From positions 58,236 through 122,235 of the forward strand of contig JAFXDV010000012.1 in assembly GCA_017521125.1 (NCBI GenBank): DNA of 64,000 bases. The letters are read 5' to 3'. Positions 36,152 to 45,805 of this stretch are shown here, piece after piece. The notes under the pieces were generated by a model that saw only the letters and a program-made list of their open reading frames with translations, was not told where the DNA came from and searched no databases. Positions within the stretch are counted from its first letter, which is position 1; every line of letters begins with the position of its first letter. The translations under genes were made by a program, and so were the position numbers. The DNA comes from Clostridia bacterium (GTDB lineage: Bacteria > Bacillota > Clostridia > Oscillospirales > Acutalibacteraceae).

Positions 36152-37078
36152 TCAGTCTTTGTTAAGTAGTTTTTCGACTAAGTTTTTATCGTAAGCGCTA
36201 AAGTTGTTTTTAGTCTTTTTAGTAGGCTTTTTGCTATCTTTTTCCACATCTTCAGGGGTCTTAATTTCCTTAGAATTCCAGCTTTCAAGAACCTTGTTTA
36301 TGTATCGCATATCAACCTTGCTTTTTGCATCAACGCAAATATCATAAGCAAGCTTTAGCATAGTGTCCTTAAAGCCCCAGTTTAGTATCCAATTTTCAGA
36401 AAAGTCAAGTTCTTTAGCGCTTGGCTTTCTCGGCTCAATACCAAAAGTTCTTTGAACGATTCCCCAAGCGGTTTTTCTATTATTTTGCCTTTCAATTTCC
36501 TTTTCTGCAGCTAAAATAGAGTCAACGCCTGCATCCAACCAGGCAACCGCTGTAGACTCAATAAAACTGAGATTAAGGCGCTTTTCGTTGACTGCATATT
36601 CAATAAGCATAAGTATTAAAGAAACCTGCATACCTTGGTCGCAATATAGCCAAACGAGAGTTTGCATTTCGTTTCCTCTAAGACCTCTGCCAAATTTCAT
36701 TTCGGCTTCTCTTAAAAGGAATGCAATGTTCTCATCTGTAGTTCCCATCATCGCAATTTCTTCTCTTGTCGGCTTGACTACCTGCGGTTTTACAGGTTTT
36801 TTGGTGGTTTTTTCTGCATTTACCGATAATTTTGTTTGTTCTTTAGCCAAAAGAACACCTGCATCTGCCCAAAAATATAGAGCATCCTCTGCCTCTGAAA
36901 CAGAAATTTTTAAACTTTCTGCAATGTCGGTTGTTTCAACACCATTTGCAATATTTTTAAGTAAAAAAAGAAGCACCTTTAACTGCTTTTCGGTTGCTAA
37001 TTTTATATGAGAATCTACAACGGCAGACGGAACCATAAATACCGAAGTCATAGTCGCAGGGTTAATTGTATAATCCAT
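36152..37078 (-). CDS. DnaD-domain replication initiation protein
   Basis: A 308-residue protein with a winged-helix-like N-terminus (LLKNIANGVETTDIAESLKI, near residues 35-60) and two DnaD-like helical segments, the last ending in the typical YINKVLESWNSKEI (near residue 265). DnaD/DnaB proteins remodel DNA and help recruit helicase at origins and at restarted forks. I place the start at the ATG at 37078 (MDYTINPATMTS), after AAAGGAG; the longer frame upstream overlaps the promoter. It is translationally close to the helicase loader, supporting joint action. Confidence 0.87.
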   Translation of the reverse strand: MDYTINPATMTSVFMVPSAVVDSHIKLATEKQLKVLLFLLKNIANGVETTDIAESLKISVSEAEDALYFWADAGVLLAKEQTKLSVNAEKTTKKPVKPQVVKPTREEIAMMGTTDENIAFLLREAEMKFGRGLRGNEMQTLVWLYCDQGMQVSLILMLIEYAVNEKRLNLSFIESTAVAWLDAGVDSILAAEKEIERQNNRKTAWGIVQRTFGIEPRKPSAKELDFSENWILNWGFKDTMLKLAYDICVDAKSKVDMRYINKVLESWNSKEIKTPEDVEKDSKKPTKKTKNNFSAYDKNLVEKLLNKD

Positions 37079-37109
37079 AAAGGTCGCTCCTTTCGATAGT
37101 TTACTATTT

Positions 37110-37137
37110 ATTATAACATATTTTGCAAAATTGTAAA
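37110..37137 (-). promoter_or_regulatory. Promoter of the dnaD-like/dnaI-like operon
   Basis: Minus strand TTTACA (37137-37132), 16 bp, TATAAT (37115-37110), about 30 bp upstream of the ATG. Confidence 0.6.
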
Positions 37138-37156
37138 TAATCATTTTAATAATTTG

Positions 37157-37185
37157 TTGACAAACCAACAAGGGTGGTTTAACAT
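37157..37185 (+). promoter_or_regulatory. Promoter of galE
   Basis: TTGACA (37157-37162), 17 bp, TAACAT (37180-37185). The spacer holds an inverted repeat AAACCA/TGGTTT (37163-37168 with 37175-37180), a possible operator. Confidence 0.65.
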
Positions 37186-37206
37186 TATAAGCAAGGAGTG
37201 ATTCTT

Positions 37207-38220
37207 ATGGCAATTTTAACAACTGGCGGTGCAGGTTACATAGGAAGCCATACCTGTATTGAACTTTCAAACGCAGGATACGATGTTGTAGTTGTTGATA
37301 ACTTAGACAACAGCAATGAAAAATCTCTTGAAAGAGTAGAAAAAATAATAGGTAAAAAGGTTAAATTTTACAAAGACGATGTTAGAGATAAAGAGGCTTT
37401 GCGCAAGATTTTCAGTGAAAACAAAATTGATGCAGTTATCCATTTTGCAGGACTTAAAGCGGTTGGAGAATCTGTGGCAAAACCTATTGAATACTTTGAT
37501 AATAACCTTATCAGCACCATAAATCTTTTAGAGGTAATGAGAGAATTCGATTGCAAAAAAATCGTATTTTCTTCTTCGGCCACCGTTTACGGTGTTGCTA
37601 CACAAATGCCTTTGACCGAGGATATGCCTTTGGGTGCAATTAACCCATACGGAAGAACAAAATATTTCATTGAAGAAATCTTGAGAGACGTCTTTGTTTC
37701 AGATGATAAATGGAGCATAGCTCTGCTCAGATATTTTAATCCTATCGGTGCTCACGAGAGTGGAACCATAGGCGAGGACCCCAAGGGAATTCCTAACAAC
37801 CTTATGCCTTATATTTCTCAGGTTGCCGTTGGAAGACTTAAAGAGCTTCATGTTTTCGGTAACGATTATAAAACCGTAGATGGAACCGGAGTCAGAGATT
37901 ATATTCACGTGGTTGACCTTGCGAACGGTCACGTAAAGGCTATTGATTGGGTGCTTAAAAATAGTGGTTGCGAAGCCTTCAACTTAGGAACAGGAAACGG
38001 CATTTCAGTGTTGCAACTGAGACAGGCTTTTGAGGATGCCTCCGGCATTAAAATTCCTTATGTTATTGATCCAAGAAGACCTGGTGATCCTGACGAAGTT
38101 TATGCCGATGCAACCAAGGCAGAAGAGGTTCTTGGATGGACTGCAAAACGTGGGGTAGAGGAGATGTGCCGAGATACTTGGAATTGGCAAAAAAACAACC
38201 CTAACGGATATAACGACTAA
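37207..38220 (+). CDS. galE: UDP-glucose 4-epimerase
   Basis: A 337-residue NAD-dependent SDR enzyme interconverting UDP-glucose and UDP-galactose for galactose use and cell-surface glycan synthesis. It has the Rossmann motif [10 protein letters not shown] (residues 5-14), SSSATVYG and the catalytic YxxxK (YGRTK near residue 150). The ATG at 37207 follows AAGGAG by 8 nt; the GTG three codons upstream overlaps the binding site. It is monocistronic, with its own promoter and terminator and no Leloir genes next to it. Confidence 0.95.
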   Translation: MAILTTGGAGYIGSHTCIELSNAGYDVVVVDNLDNSNEKSLERVEKIIGKKVKFYKDDVRDKEALRKIFSENKIDAVIHFAGLKAVGESVAKPIEYFDNNLISTINLLEVMREFDCKKIVFSSSATVYGVATQMPLTEDMPLGAINPYGRTKYFIEEILRDVFVSDDKWSIALLRYFNPIGAHESGTIGEDPKGIPNNLMPYISQVAVGRLKELHVFGNDYKTVDGTGVRDYIHVVDLANGHVKAIDWVLKNSGCEAFNLGTGNGISVLQLRQAFEDASGIKIPYVIDPRRPGDPDEVYADATKAEEVLGWTAKRGVEEMCRDTWNWQKNNPNGYND

Positions 38221-38221
38221 T

Positions 38222-38265
38222 AAAAAAGACTGCAAGATAAAACTTGCAGTCTTTAATTTTTTTAT
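38222..38265. terminator. Bidirectional terminator between galE and glnN
   Basis: A 12-bp stem AAAGACTGCAAG/CTTGCAGTCTTT (38225-38236 with 38243-38254), followed by TTTTTTT to the right and with an A-run on the left. Confidence 0.85.
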
Positions 38266-40352
38266 TTTACACTAAAGAGCAAATCACCATAAGATGGATA
38301 AGGCCAATGTGTAATTGAAGCAACGTTTTCCATGCTGTCGCAAGCAGTTCTAAGCTCTTTCATATCCTCTAAAATATGAACACGATAGAACTCGGCAAGA
38401 CTTGCCATATCCTTAATTGATTTGGACTTTTGTAGGTTTTCATCAAGTCTTTCGGCCGTTTTATAAGCAGTCTCAATCCAACTTGAGAACATCTTAACCT
38501 GTTCAATCTCATATTTAACGTTATTTTTGCCGATTAGAGCTGCTTTTTCTCTTGCAGTAACGGCAAGTTCACCTGAATATTTGCTCATAGCAGGTAAAAT
38601 GCCCTTTCTTGCCATATCAAGCATTGTAAGAGCTTCAATGTTAATGATTTTGCAGTAGCTTTCAAGTAAAACTTCGGTACGAGCCTGTAGCTCTGTGCGA
38701 CTGAATACCTTGTGAGTTTCAAATAACTCTACGTTTTTATTGTCAAGCATATGAGAAAGCGCTTCAGGTGTAGTTCTAAGGTTAGAAAGACCACGCTTTT
38801 CGGCTTCTTTGATCCATGCGTCATCATATCCGTCACCGTTAAAGATAATGCGCTTGTGATTTGTAATGATTTCTTTAATAAGGGCATGCAAATCTTTTTC
38901 AAAATCTTTAGACTCTTCAAGACGGTCTGCAAACATTCTTAAAGATTCGGCAACTGCAGTATTCAAAACGGCATTAGTAAAGGAAATAGGGGTAGCAGAG
39001 CCTAACATTCTGAACTCAAACTTGTTACCTGTAAATGCGAAAGGACTGGTTCTGTTTCTATCGGTTGTGTCCTTGGGGAATTTAGGTAAAGTATGTACTC
39101 CGACCCTTAAAATATCCTTCTGTTTAGTATCATAATTCTCATCATTTTCAATGGCTTCGAGAATCTCCGAAAGCTCTGAGCCTAAGAATATAGAAATAAT
39201 GGCAGGTGGAGCTTCGCCTGCTCCTAAGCGGTGGTCATTTCCGGCAGAAGCAACAGAAATTCTAAGTAAATCCTGATAGTCGTCAACAGCCTTAATTACA
39301 GCACAAAGGAAAAGAAGGAACTGAGCGTTTTCATAAGGAGTTTCGCCCGGTTCTAAAAGGTTTATACCTGTGTCGGTTGAAATAGACCAGTTGTTATGTT
39401 TGCCGCTGCCGTTAACTCCGGCAAAAGGCTTTTCGTGTAGTAAGCAAACCATATCATAACGCTTAGCAACCTTCTGCATAAGCTCCATGGTAAGTTGGTT
39501 GTGGTCTGCAGCAATATTAGTAGTAGTAAATATCGGAGCCATTTCGTGCTGTGCAGGAGCCGCCTCATTGTGCTCGGTTTTAGAAAGAATACCAAGCTTC
39601 CAAAGCTCCTCGTCAAGCTCCTTCATAAATGCGGCAACACGAGGCTTAATGGCACCAAAATAATGGTCGTCAAGTTCCTGACCCTTTGGTGCTCTTGCTC
39701 CAAAGAGAGTTCTGCCTGTATAGATAAGGTCTTTTCTTTTATCAAAGACCGATTTATCAATAAGAAAATATTCCTGCTCTGCACCAACAGTAGTTTTTAC
39801 CGAGGTAACATTGTCGTTTCCAAAGAGTTTTAAAACCCTGATAGCCTGACGGTTAATGGCCTCCATAGAACGAAGAAGAGCAGTCTTTTGGTCAAGAGCC
39901 TCTCCGCCGTAGGAACAGAAAACGGTAGGAATACAAAGCACACCATCCTTAATAAAGGCATAAGAAGTAGCGTCCCAAGCGGTGTATCCTCTTGCCTCAA
40001 AGGTAGCACGAAGTCCGCCGGAAGGGAAGGAGGAGGCATCTGACTCGCCCTTAATTAACTCCTTGCCGGAGAAGTCCATAATAAGCTTTCCGCCCTTGGT
40101 GTTTATGAAGCTATCATGTTTTTCGGCGGTGATGCCTGTCATAGGTTGAAACCAATGAGAATAATGGGTTGCGCCAAGCTCAATAGCCCAATCCTTCATG
40201 GCGGCAGCTACAATATTAGCAACACCAAGGTCAAGGTGTTTGCCGTCTTTTATGGTTTTTTGCAACAGTTTGTAGGTCTCTTTTGGGAGTCTGGCTTCCA
40301 TAGCGGCATCATCAAAGACCATGCTTGCAAAAATGTCTGTTACGTTGCTCAT
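38262..40352 (-). CDS. glnN: Glutamine synthetase type III
   Basis: A 696-residue GSIII enzyme that makes glutamine from glutamate, ammonia and ATP. This large type, common in Bacteroidetes, Clostridia and cyanobacteria, is recognised by [28 protein letters not shown] (metal-binding Glu), [24 protein letters not shown] and [14 protein letters not shown]. It is unlike the 450-residue GSI, and no glnR or other nitrogen genes are adjacent. AGGAG (TAGGAG) precedes the ATG, and a perfect-consensus promoter drives it leftward. Confidence 0.96.
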   Translation of the reverse strand: MSNVTDIFASMVFDDAAMEARLPKETYKLLQKTIKDGKHLDLGVANIVAAAMKDWAIELGATHYSHWFQPMTGITAEKHDSFINTKGGKLIMDFSGKELIKGESDASSFPSGGLRATFEARGYTAWDATSYAFIKDGVLCIPTVFCSYGGEALDQKTALLRSMEAINRQAIRVLKLFGNDNVTSVKTTVGAEQEYFLIDKSVFDKRKDLIYTGRTLFGARAPKGQELDDHYFGAIKPRVAAFMKELDEELWKLGILSKTEHNEAAPAQHEMAPIFTTTNIAADHNQLTMELMQKVAKRYDMVCLLHEKPFAGVNGSGKHNNWSISTDTGINLLEPGETPYENAQFLLFLCAVIKAVDDYQDLLRISVASAGNDHRLGAGEAPPAIISIFLGSELSEILEAIENDENYDTKQKDILRVGVHTLPKFPKDTTDRNRTSPFAFTGNKFEFRMLGSATPISFTNAVLNTAVAESLRMFADRLEESKDFEKDLHALIKEIITNHKRIIFNGDGYDDAWIKEAEKRGLSNLRTTPEALSHMLDNKNVELFETHKVFSRTELQARTEVLLESYCKIINIEALTMLDMARKGILPAMSKYSGELAVTAREKAALIGKNNVKYEIEQVKMFSSWIETAYKTAERLDENLQKSKSIKDMASLAEFYRVHILEDMKELRTACDSMENVASITHWPYPSYGDLLFSVK

Positions 40353-40399
40353 CGTATTTCTCCTATCTGAAAGGCGATTTTTGTCGCATATTTACTAAA

Positions 40400-40428
40400 A
40401 TTATACATTTATTTTTGTCTTTTGTCAA
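40400..40428 (-). promoter_or_regulatory. Perfect-consensus promoter of glnN
   Basis: Minus strand TTGACA (40428-40423), 17 bp, TATAAT (40405-40400), 48 bp before the glnN ATG. Confidence 0.85.
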
Positions 40429-40499
40429 TATATAAATATCCTTTATTATTGAGACAAATTGTGATAAAATAGTACTGTAAAGAAACGAGGTTTTAGGAA

Positions 40500-41324
40500 A
40501 TGAAAAATTATGAGAAAAAACTTTTATCTTGTCTTCGCTTTGTGAAAAAACAAACCGATTTTACCCCTGAAATCGCCTTAATTTTAGGTTCTGGGCTTGG
40601 GAATTTTGCCGAGAATATAAAGGTGGTAAAAACCATTGATTATTCTGATATAAAAGGTTTCCCCATTTCAACGGTAAAAGGGCATAAGGGAAGGTTCGTT
40701 TTTGGGTTTGTGGGGGATGTTCCTGTTGTATGTATGCAGGGCAGAATACACTATTATGAGGGCTATGAGATGGAAGATGTAGTCCTTCCAGTAAGACTTA
40801 TGAAATTGATGGGTGCTAAAACCCTGTTGCTGACCAATGCGGCAGGAGGAATAAATCCTGATTTTAAAGCAGGAGATTTAATGTTGATCACAGATCATAT
40901 TTCAAATTTTGTACCCTCAGCACTCAGAGGGGAAAATTTAGAACTTCTTGGCACACGTTTTCCTGACATGAGTAATGTATATGATTTACAGCTGCAAAAT
41001 ATAATAATGGAAACAGCAAAGGAACAGGGGATAGACCTAAAAAAAGGCGTTTATCTTCAGGCGTCAGGACCTAATTTTGAAACACCTGCCGAAATTAAAA
41101 TGTTTGGCTTATTAGGAGCCTCAGCAGTAGGAATGAGCACCTCCTGTGAGGCTATGGCGGCAGTTCATGCAGGGATGAGAGTGGCAGGTGTTTCGCTCAT
41201 AACAAATATGGCTGCAGGAATTAATAGCGAACCCCTTTCTCATGAGGAGGTAACCGAAACCGCAAACAAAGCATCTGAAAAATTCACCAAACTGTTATTG
41301 CATAGTTTAATTAAAATGAAATAA
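40500..41324 (+). CDS. Purine nucleoside phosphorylase
   Basis: A 274-residue trimeric-type (PNP/MTAP family) nucleoside phosphorylase that splits purine nucleosides into base and ribose-1-phosphate for salvage. Motifs are LILGSGLGNFAE (phosphate loop, near residue 24), the His in GHKGRFVFG, MQGRIHYYEGY, LLTNAAGGIN (purine-site Asn), and GMSTSCEAMAAVHAGM. GAGG lies upstream of the ATG. It is divergent from glnN; the +strand promoter is not clear (candidates TTGAGA-18-TACTGT at 40449-40478 or TTTATT-17-TAAAAT at 40442-40470). The gene symbol would be punA or deoD-like. Confidence 0.92.
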   Translation: MKNYEKKLLSCLRFVKKQTDFTPEIALILGSGLGNFAENIKVVKTIDYSDIKGFPISTVKGHKGRFVFGFVGDVPVVCMQGRIHYYEGYEMEDVVLPVRLMKLMGAKTLLLTNAAGGINPDFKAGDLMLITDHISNFVPSALRGENLELLGTRFPDMSNVYDLQLQNIIMETAKEQGIDLKKGVYLQASGPNFETPAEIKMFGLLGASAVGMSTSCEAMAAVHAGMRVAGVSLITNMAAGINSEPLSHEEVTETANKASEKFTKLLLHSLIKMK

Positions 41325-41334
41325 AGGTTGCGCA

Positions 41335-41363
41335 TTGACATTGTTTTTTAAGTGTGTTATATT
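41335..41363 (+). promoter_or_regulatory. Promoter of the aldolase-VOC fusion
   Basis: TTGACA (41335-41340), 17 bp, TATATT (41358-41363), 37 bp before the ATG. Confidence 0.8.
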
Positions 41364-41400
41364 CATATTGTAAATTTATTTTTTCTTAGGAGATGTAGAA

Positions 41401-42363
41401 ATGAACCCTATCTTAGAAGAAATCAGCAAAGTAGGCCTAGTGCCCGTTATTAAGCTTAATGACCCTAATAAAGCGGTAAAGCTTGTTACAGCACTTAAAA
41501 AGGGCGGTATACCTGTTGCAGAGGTAACCTTCCGTGCCGCAGGTGCAGATGTTGCAATTTCTAATATTGCTAAAGAGTGTCCTGACATTCTCGTCGGTGC
41601 AGGTACTGTTGTTACCTTAGACCAATGCAAAGCAGCTATTAAAGCAGGTGCTAAATATATAATCTCTCCCGGTTTCGACCCTGAGATTGTTTCCTACTGT
41701 GTAAAACATAACGTCCCCATTACGCCCGGTTGCACAAACCCATCTGAAGTAAGCATCGCAACCAAAATGGGACTTGAGGTTGTAAAATTCTTCCCTGCAG
41801 AAGCAGCAGGCGGTTTAAAGGTGCTAAAAGCCCTTGCAGGACCTTTCCCCAATATGAGATTTATTCCAACAGGCGGAATCGGACCCAATAATCTTAACGA
41901 TTATCTTGCTTTCCCCAAAATTATCGCTTGCGGCGGAAGCTGGATGGTACCGGAAAAGCTTGTTGATAATGAAGATTGGGATGGCATTACTGCACTTGCT
42001 AAAGAAGCGGTGCTTACAATGCTTGACATCAAGTTAATGCATATAGGTATAAATTCAGAAAATGATAATGAGGCAGAGAAAACCGCAAATATGATTTCGG
42101 CTATAATAGGTAAGTCTCTGAACGATGGAGAAAAATCTATCTTTGCAGGAACAGAGTTTGAAATTATGAAGTTTATGGGAGTAGGCAAGTGCGGACATAT
42201 CGGACTTTCTACAACAAGTGTTAAAAGAGCAATTCGTTTCTTCGAATCTCAAGGCTTCGAGTTTGATAAAGAGAGCCTCGTAAATGACGAAAAAGGTGAG
42301 CCTAAGTTTATTTACTTTAAAGAACATTTAGGCGGCTTTGGTGTACATCTTACAAAAGTATAA
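41401..42363 (+). CDS. KDPG/KHG aldolase fused to a VOC (glyoxalase-like) domain
   Basis: A 320-residue protein. Residues 1-205 form a complete KDPG/4-hydroxy-2-oxoglutarate aldolase with Glu41 (VAEVTFR), SPGFDP, Lys129 (KFFPAE) and PTGGIG. Residues about 209-320 form a VOC-like domain beginning DIKLMHIGIN and ending with EHLGGFGVHL. The tail holds a His near the start (MHIGI) and a late Glu-His-rich strand, but the metal-binding set is not certain. It is a paralogue of the other aldolase fusion in this window, with a different partner domain. It is monocistronic with a strong promoter and terminator. Confidence 0.9.
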   Translation: MNPILEEISKVGLVPVIKLNDPNKAVKLVTALKKGGIPVAEVTFRAAGADVAISNIAKECPDILVGAGTVVTLDQCKAAIKAGAKYIISPGFDPEIVSYCVKHNVPITPGCTNPSEVSIATKMGLEVVKFFPAEAAGGLKVLKALAGPFPNMRFIPTGGIGPNNLNDYLAFPKIIACGGSWMVPEKLVDNEDWDGITALAKEAVLTMLDIKLMHIGINSENDNEAEKTANMISAIIGKSLNDGEKSIFAGTEFEIMKFMGVGKCGHIGLSTTSVKRAIRFFESQGFEFDKESLVNDEKGEPKFIYFKEHLGGFGVHLTKV

Positions 42364-42381
42364 TATTTTTAAAAGTTTTTG

Positions 42382-42421
42382 CGGCATCCTTCTTTTCGGG
42401 GAGGATGCCGTTTATTTTTTT
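42382..42421 (+). terminator. Terminator of the aldolase-VOC gene
   Basis: A 9-bp stem CGGCATCCT/AGGATGCCG (42382-42390 with 42402-42410) followed by TTTATTTTTTT. Confidence 0.9.
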
Positions 42422-42704
42422 AATATTTTCTTTTAAAAACAAAAAAACAAAAATCATTCTTAATGTTTTGGTGTTTTCGTATAATTCACATATGCTGTTT
42501 TTGTGCATTTTCTCCTACGGAGTTTACATAATGAAAATTGCTAAAAAATATTTAAAAAAACCTTAGAATTTTCTGAAAAAATCACTAAAAAATGTTGACA
42601 AAGGCTGCAATTTTTGGTATAAATATAGTGTGACATTGTATTGGGTGAACTATGCCCAAAAAAGTTTTTTATTGATTTTGTAATATATGAAAGGATAGAG
42701 GTCT
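42422..42704 (+). promoter_or_regulatory. Regulatory gap before the GH16 locus
   Basis: No gene is evident in this A/T-rich interval. It contains the promoter TTGACA-17-TATAAA (42595-42600 and 42618-42623), a small stem TTGGG/CCCAA in the leader with a following T-rich run near 42642-42672, and an 11-codon ORF (42531-42566) preceded by GGAG. The leader of about 75 nt leads to an AAAGGATAGAGG binding site before the GH16 ATG. Confidence 0.65.
42595..42623 (+). promoter_or_regulatory. Promoter of the GH16 locus
   Basis: TTGACA (42595-42600), 17 bp, TATAAA (42618-42623). It is the only clear promoter upstream of the three-gene extracellular locus. Confidence 0.75.
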
Positions 42705-44264
42705 ATGAAGTCAAAAAAGCTCATTATCAGAGTTGTATGTATAGTTTTGGCTGTACTTATACTCGCTGCCGGCACGGTTCTTGTTATACTAAACTTAAAC
42801 AAGAAACCCGCCAAAAAGAAAAAGGTAATTAAAAAGGTGGTTGTGGTTCAAGAAGACCCTACCGAAACACCAACATTACCGGAAGATTTTGGTGTAATTG
42901 ACGACCCCAACTCAAATTTTGACGATACATATGAAAGGGTTCGTCGTAAGTTGACTTTTAAACAGGTATATCAAGCTCCTAAGTATGTTCCTGAGTATGC
43001 GAAGACCGAAGCTGACTGGGCAGGACCCGAAGGCTATGTTATCGTTGCTTCCAAGGACATTCGTGCTTGCCGTGATGCTGCAAAACGCTTACAAGAATAT
43101 TTCAAGAAAACTACAGGTATAACAGTTCCTTGTGTAACTGATGAAACTCCTGTAGCAGCTAAGGAGATTTTAGTGGGTGATACAAACCGTCGTACCAGCA
43201 AACTTAAATCTACCGAGTTCGCTGTTAAACTTGAAGGTCAAACTCTTGTATTTGAAGGCGGACATTTTGCAATGGCTGAAAATGCAGTTGATTGGTTTAT
43301 GTCCTTTGATTATAAAGCGGGAAAAGTTAACCTTTTAACTGGCGAAATTAAAGACTTTCTTCCTTCTGTAACTGTTGATGGTAAAACATATGATTACGCG
43401 TGGGGCGATGAACACGGCGGAAATAGTTTAAATACTTTAAAGTGGTGCTTTGTACCTCGTATGACTTGTTGTAGCCTTAATGCTTATTATGTAGATCAAG
43501 ATCAATATCCTTATGTATATGTAGATGAAGGACAGCTCAAGTTAGTTGCCGGACGTTATTATGATATGTTTAATACGAATATGCCATATGTAACTAATAC
43601 GAGTATAACCTCTAAAATGCAGATGAGCTTCATAATGGGTTATTACGAAATACGTGCAAGAATACCATTAAAATCAGGTGCATGGCCTTCTTATTGGTTC
43701 GCTAGTGACGACGGACTTCAAAACCGTTACAAAGGTGCCCCTGCTAACGGTCAGCCTAAATATAGTCTATTTCTTGAAATCGACTTCATTGAGGCTCATG
43801 ATAGAATAACCTATCCAAACCTACATAAATGGTATAGCTCCGCTTCTAATAGATATGCAGAAACAGGAGTTAAGCACACCAGCTGGGGTTCATTTGCCTT
43901 CAATCCTAAAATTGTTGGTGCTCCTCTTGATAATCCTGAGAAGGCAAGTTATGAATATCATACTCACGCAATGTATTGGACCGCAGACAAGATGAGCTTC
44001 TATTTGGATAATAAAGAGTACTTCACTTTCGATTTAACCTATAACTTCGATGGACCTGACTATGATAACGACGCAGCTAAGCATTTTACAGATATGCCTG
44101 TGTACCCAATCATTTGTAACACATTGCATACCCCACTTTGTTCATATGCACATTCCACAAAGAAAACTGATGAATCTCAATATCCAATGGAGTACTTTAT
44201 TGACTACACAAGATTGTATCAAGAACAAGGCCAGGGAGAAATCAATTTCGCTGTAGAGGAATAA
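42705..44264 (+). CDS. Membrane-anchored GH16 glycoside hydrolase
   Basis: A 519-residue secreted/anchored beta-glycanase. Residues 9-30 are a hydrophobic signal anchor, followed by a Lys-rich stretch and a Thr/Pro linker. Residues about 110-200 look like the alpha/beta domain seen before some glycosidases (EILVGDTNR near 154-162). The GH16 jelly-roll spans about 245-510 with the catalytic motif EIDFIE at 358-363 (nucleophile Glu358, acid/base Glu363), preceded by GYYEIRARIPLKSGAWPSYW. GH16 enzymes cleave beta-1,3, beta-1,4 or mixed glucans and galactans; the exact substrate is not readable. It starts a locus with a binding lipoprotein and a giant surface protein. Confidence 0.88.
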   Translation: MKSKKLIIRVVCIVLAVLILAAGTVLVILNLNKKPAKKKKVIKKVVVVQEDPTETPTLPEDFGVIDDPNSNFDDTYERVRRKLTFKQVYQAPKYVPEYAKTEADWAGPEGYVIVASKDIRACRDAAKRLQEYFKKTTGITVPCVTDETPVAAKEILVGDTNRRTSKLKSTEFAVKLEGQTLVFEGGHFAMAENAVDWFMSFDYKAGKVNLLTGEIKDFLPSVTVDGKTYDYAWGDEHGGNSLNTLKWCFVPRMTCCSLNAYYVDQDQYPYVYVDEGQLKLVAGRYYDMFNTNMPYVTNTSITSKMQMSFIMGYYEIRARIPLKSGAWPSYWFASDDGLQNRYKGAPANGQPKYSLFLEIDFIEAHDRITYPNLHKWYSSASNRYAETGVKHTSWGSFAFNPKIVGAPLDNPEKASYEYHTHAMYWTADKMSFYLDNKEYFTFDLTYNFDGPDYDNDAAKHFTDMPVYPIICNTLHTPLCSYAHSTKKTDESQYPMEYFIDYTRLYQEQGQGEINFAVEE

Positions 44265-44334
44265 TGGTAATTATTGAAAGAACATTAAATCTTTCATAAT
44301 TTATATATTGTAAAACTGAAAGGAGAAAAATTAA

Positions 44335-45783
44335 ATGAACACAAAACGCATTTTAGCACTCGTTCTTGCACTTCTTATGGTGTTCTCTCTTACCGCTTGC
44401 GGCGGCGAACCTGAAGAGATCATTGAAGAAGAAGTTCAAATCGAGTACGTAAGCGGAGAACAGACCGGTAACAATCAGCAGACTGGTAGCAATCAGCAGA
44501 CTGGTAACAATCAGCAGACCGGTAGCAATCAGCAGACCGGTAATAAACAGCCTACCGGCAACAATCAGCAGACCGGAACAAACAACGCTGGTCTAAAGGG
44601 CACAACTGTACGTTTTGCTACATGGAAAAACCCTGAGTACAACGAAGATGGTATCGTTGTAGAGTCTTTCAAAGAAAAAACCGGAATCAATGTACAGGTT
44701 GACCTTATAGGCGAGGGCGAATATACTAAGAAAATCAGTGGTATGGTTGCTGCAGCTACCGCAAAGAACCCTGATGTTCCGGATATATTCTTCTGCACCA
44801 ACACATTCCCTGCTTGTCTTAAAGTTCTTCAGCCAATTGATGCTATGAAACTTGATTTGAATGATCCAATCTGGGATAAAACCTTTAGTGAGTACTTCAC
44901 AATCAATGGTAAAACCTATCTTGTAAATACTGTAAGCTGTATTTGGAACGAAACAGACTTACTTTTCTACAACAAAAAGGTATTACAGCAGGCAGGCTAT
45001 GCTGATCCTGACAAATATATTCAGACCCTTGTTGACCAGGGCAAGTGGAATTTCGATGCACTTACCACTATGATGCAGGCAGTTAAAGGCCTTGGTGTAA
45101 GCTTTACACCTGCTTTTATGGATACAAATGCAATCATCGGTTCAACAGGTGCTAACTGGTTAAAATTCTCAAACGGCAAATTCGAGCAAGGATTTGATAG
45201 CCTCTTATATGATGCTACAAAGAGACTTTCAACCTGGAAACAGGCTGGTCTTGTAACAACCAAGTTCGATGATATGGGTACATTCTTCACCAACGATAAA
45301 ATGGGATTTGCTATCACTAACGCTTGGGGTCTTAAGACAACCGGTTTCTTCGGTGGTATCATCGGTAAAAAGATGGATCCTAACAACATTGGATTTACTT
45401 ACATTCCTGATATGGATGCTTCTCATAAGACTGTTGCAACAGGCTTACCAAGAGGTTATGGTCTTATCAAGGGTGCTCCAAACCCAGAAGGTGCTGGCGT
45501 ATTCCTACGTTATTATCTCGACGTTAACAACTATGATCTTGCTTCTGCATTCATTTCTCAGAAGGCTTCTGACTTCTTCTTCAAGGTAACAACACCTGAA
45601 AGATTTTCAAAGCAGAACTTCTATGTACTTGCAGGTTTAGGTATTGATGGTGTTGCATGGCAGTGCCATTCTTTTGCAGATTCTACTCCTGACCAGGTTG
45701 AACCTGTAATGAAAGCTGCTATTCCACAGTTAAAGAATATTGCTGATCAGCTTAACAAGAATATTCAAACCGCAATTTCATAA
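44335..45783 (+). CDS. Extracellular sugar-binding lipoprotein (ABC solute-binding protein family 1)
   Basis: A 482-residue lipoprotein. The signal peptide ends in the lipobox LTAC with Cys22 as the lipid anchor. Residues about 44-85 are a Gln/Asn/Gly/Thr linker of six-residue repeats, then a family 1 (MalE-like) binding fold begins near TTVRFATWKNPEYNED. It would bind an oligosaccharide at the cell surface. The two permeases and the ATPase that normally accompany such a protein are missing from this window; the neighbours are the GH16 enzyme and the giant surface protein. AAAGGAG precedes the ATG. Confidence 0.9.
   Translation: MNTKRILALVLALLMVFSLTACGGEPEEIIEEEVQIEYVSGEQTGNNQQTGSNQQTGNNQQTGSNQQTGNKQPTGNNQQTGTNNAGLKGTTVRFATWKNPEYNEDGIVVESFKEKTGINVQVDLIGEGEYTKKISGMVAAATAKNPDVPDIFFCTNTFPACLKVLQPIDAMKLDLNDPIWDKTFSEYFTINGKTYLVNTVSCIWNETDLLFYNKKVLQQAGYADPDKYIQTLVDQGKWNFDALTTMMQAVKGLGVSFTPAFMDTNAIIGSTGANWLKFSNGKFEQGFDSLLYDATKRLSTWKQAGLVTTKFDDMGTFFTNDKMGFAITNAWGLKTTGFFGGIIGKKMDPNNIGFTYIPDMDASHKTVATGLPRGYGLIKGAPNPEGAGVFLRYYLDVNNYDLASAFISQKASDFFFKVTTPERFSKQNFYVLAGLGIDGVAWQCHSFADSTPDQVEPVMKAAIPQLKNIADQLNKNIQTAIS
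44467..44574 (+). repeat. Six 18-bp tandem repeats inside the binding-protein gene
   Basis: Six in-frame 18-bp units (44467-44574) encode G-[N/S]-N-Q-Q-T, with one variant unit GNKQPT. They form a flexible linker between the lipid anchor and the binding domain. Such repeats can change copy number by slippage. Confidence 0.9.
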
Positions 45784-45805
45784 CAAGTAGTTCATTTATA
45801 ACTTT

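Noticed and set aside
42531..42566. An 11-codon leader peptide (MKIAKKYLKKP) with GGAG upstream
   Set aside because: Too short and lysine-rich in an A-rich region to separate from chance, and it lies before the mapped-looking promoter of GH16, so it is unlikely to be a leader of that gene.
44467..44574. Tandem repeats as a CRISPR array
   Set aside because: The 18-bp units are contiguous without spacers and keep the reading frame of a lipoprotein linker.
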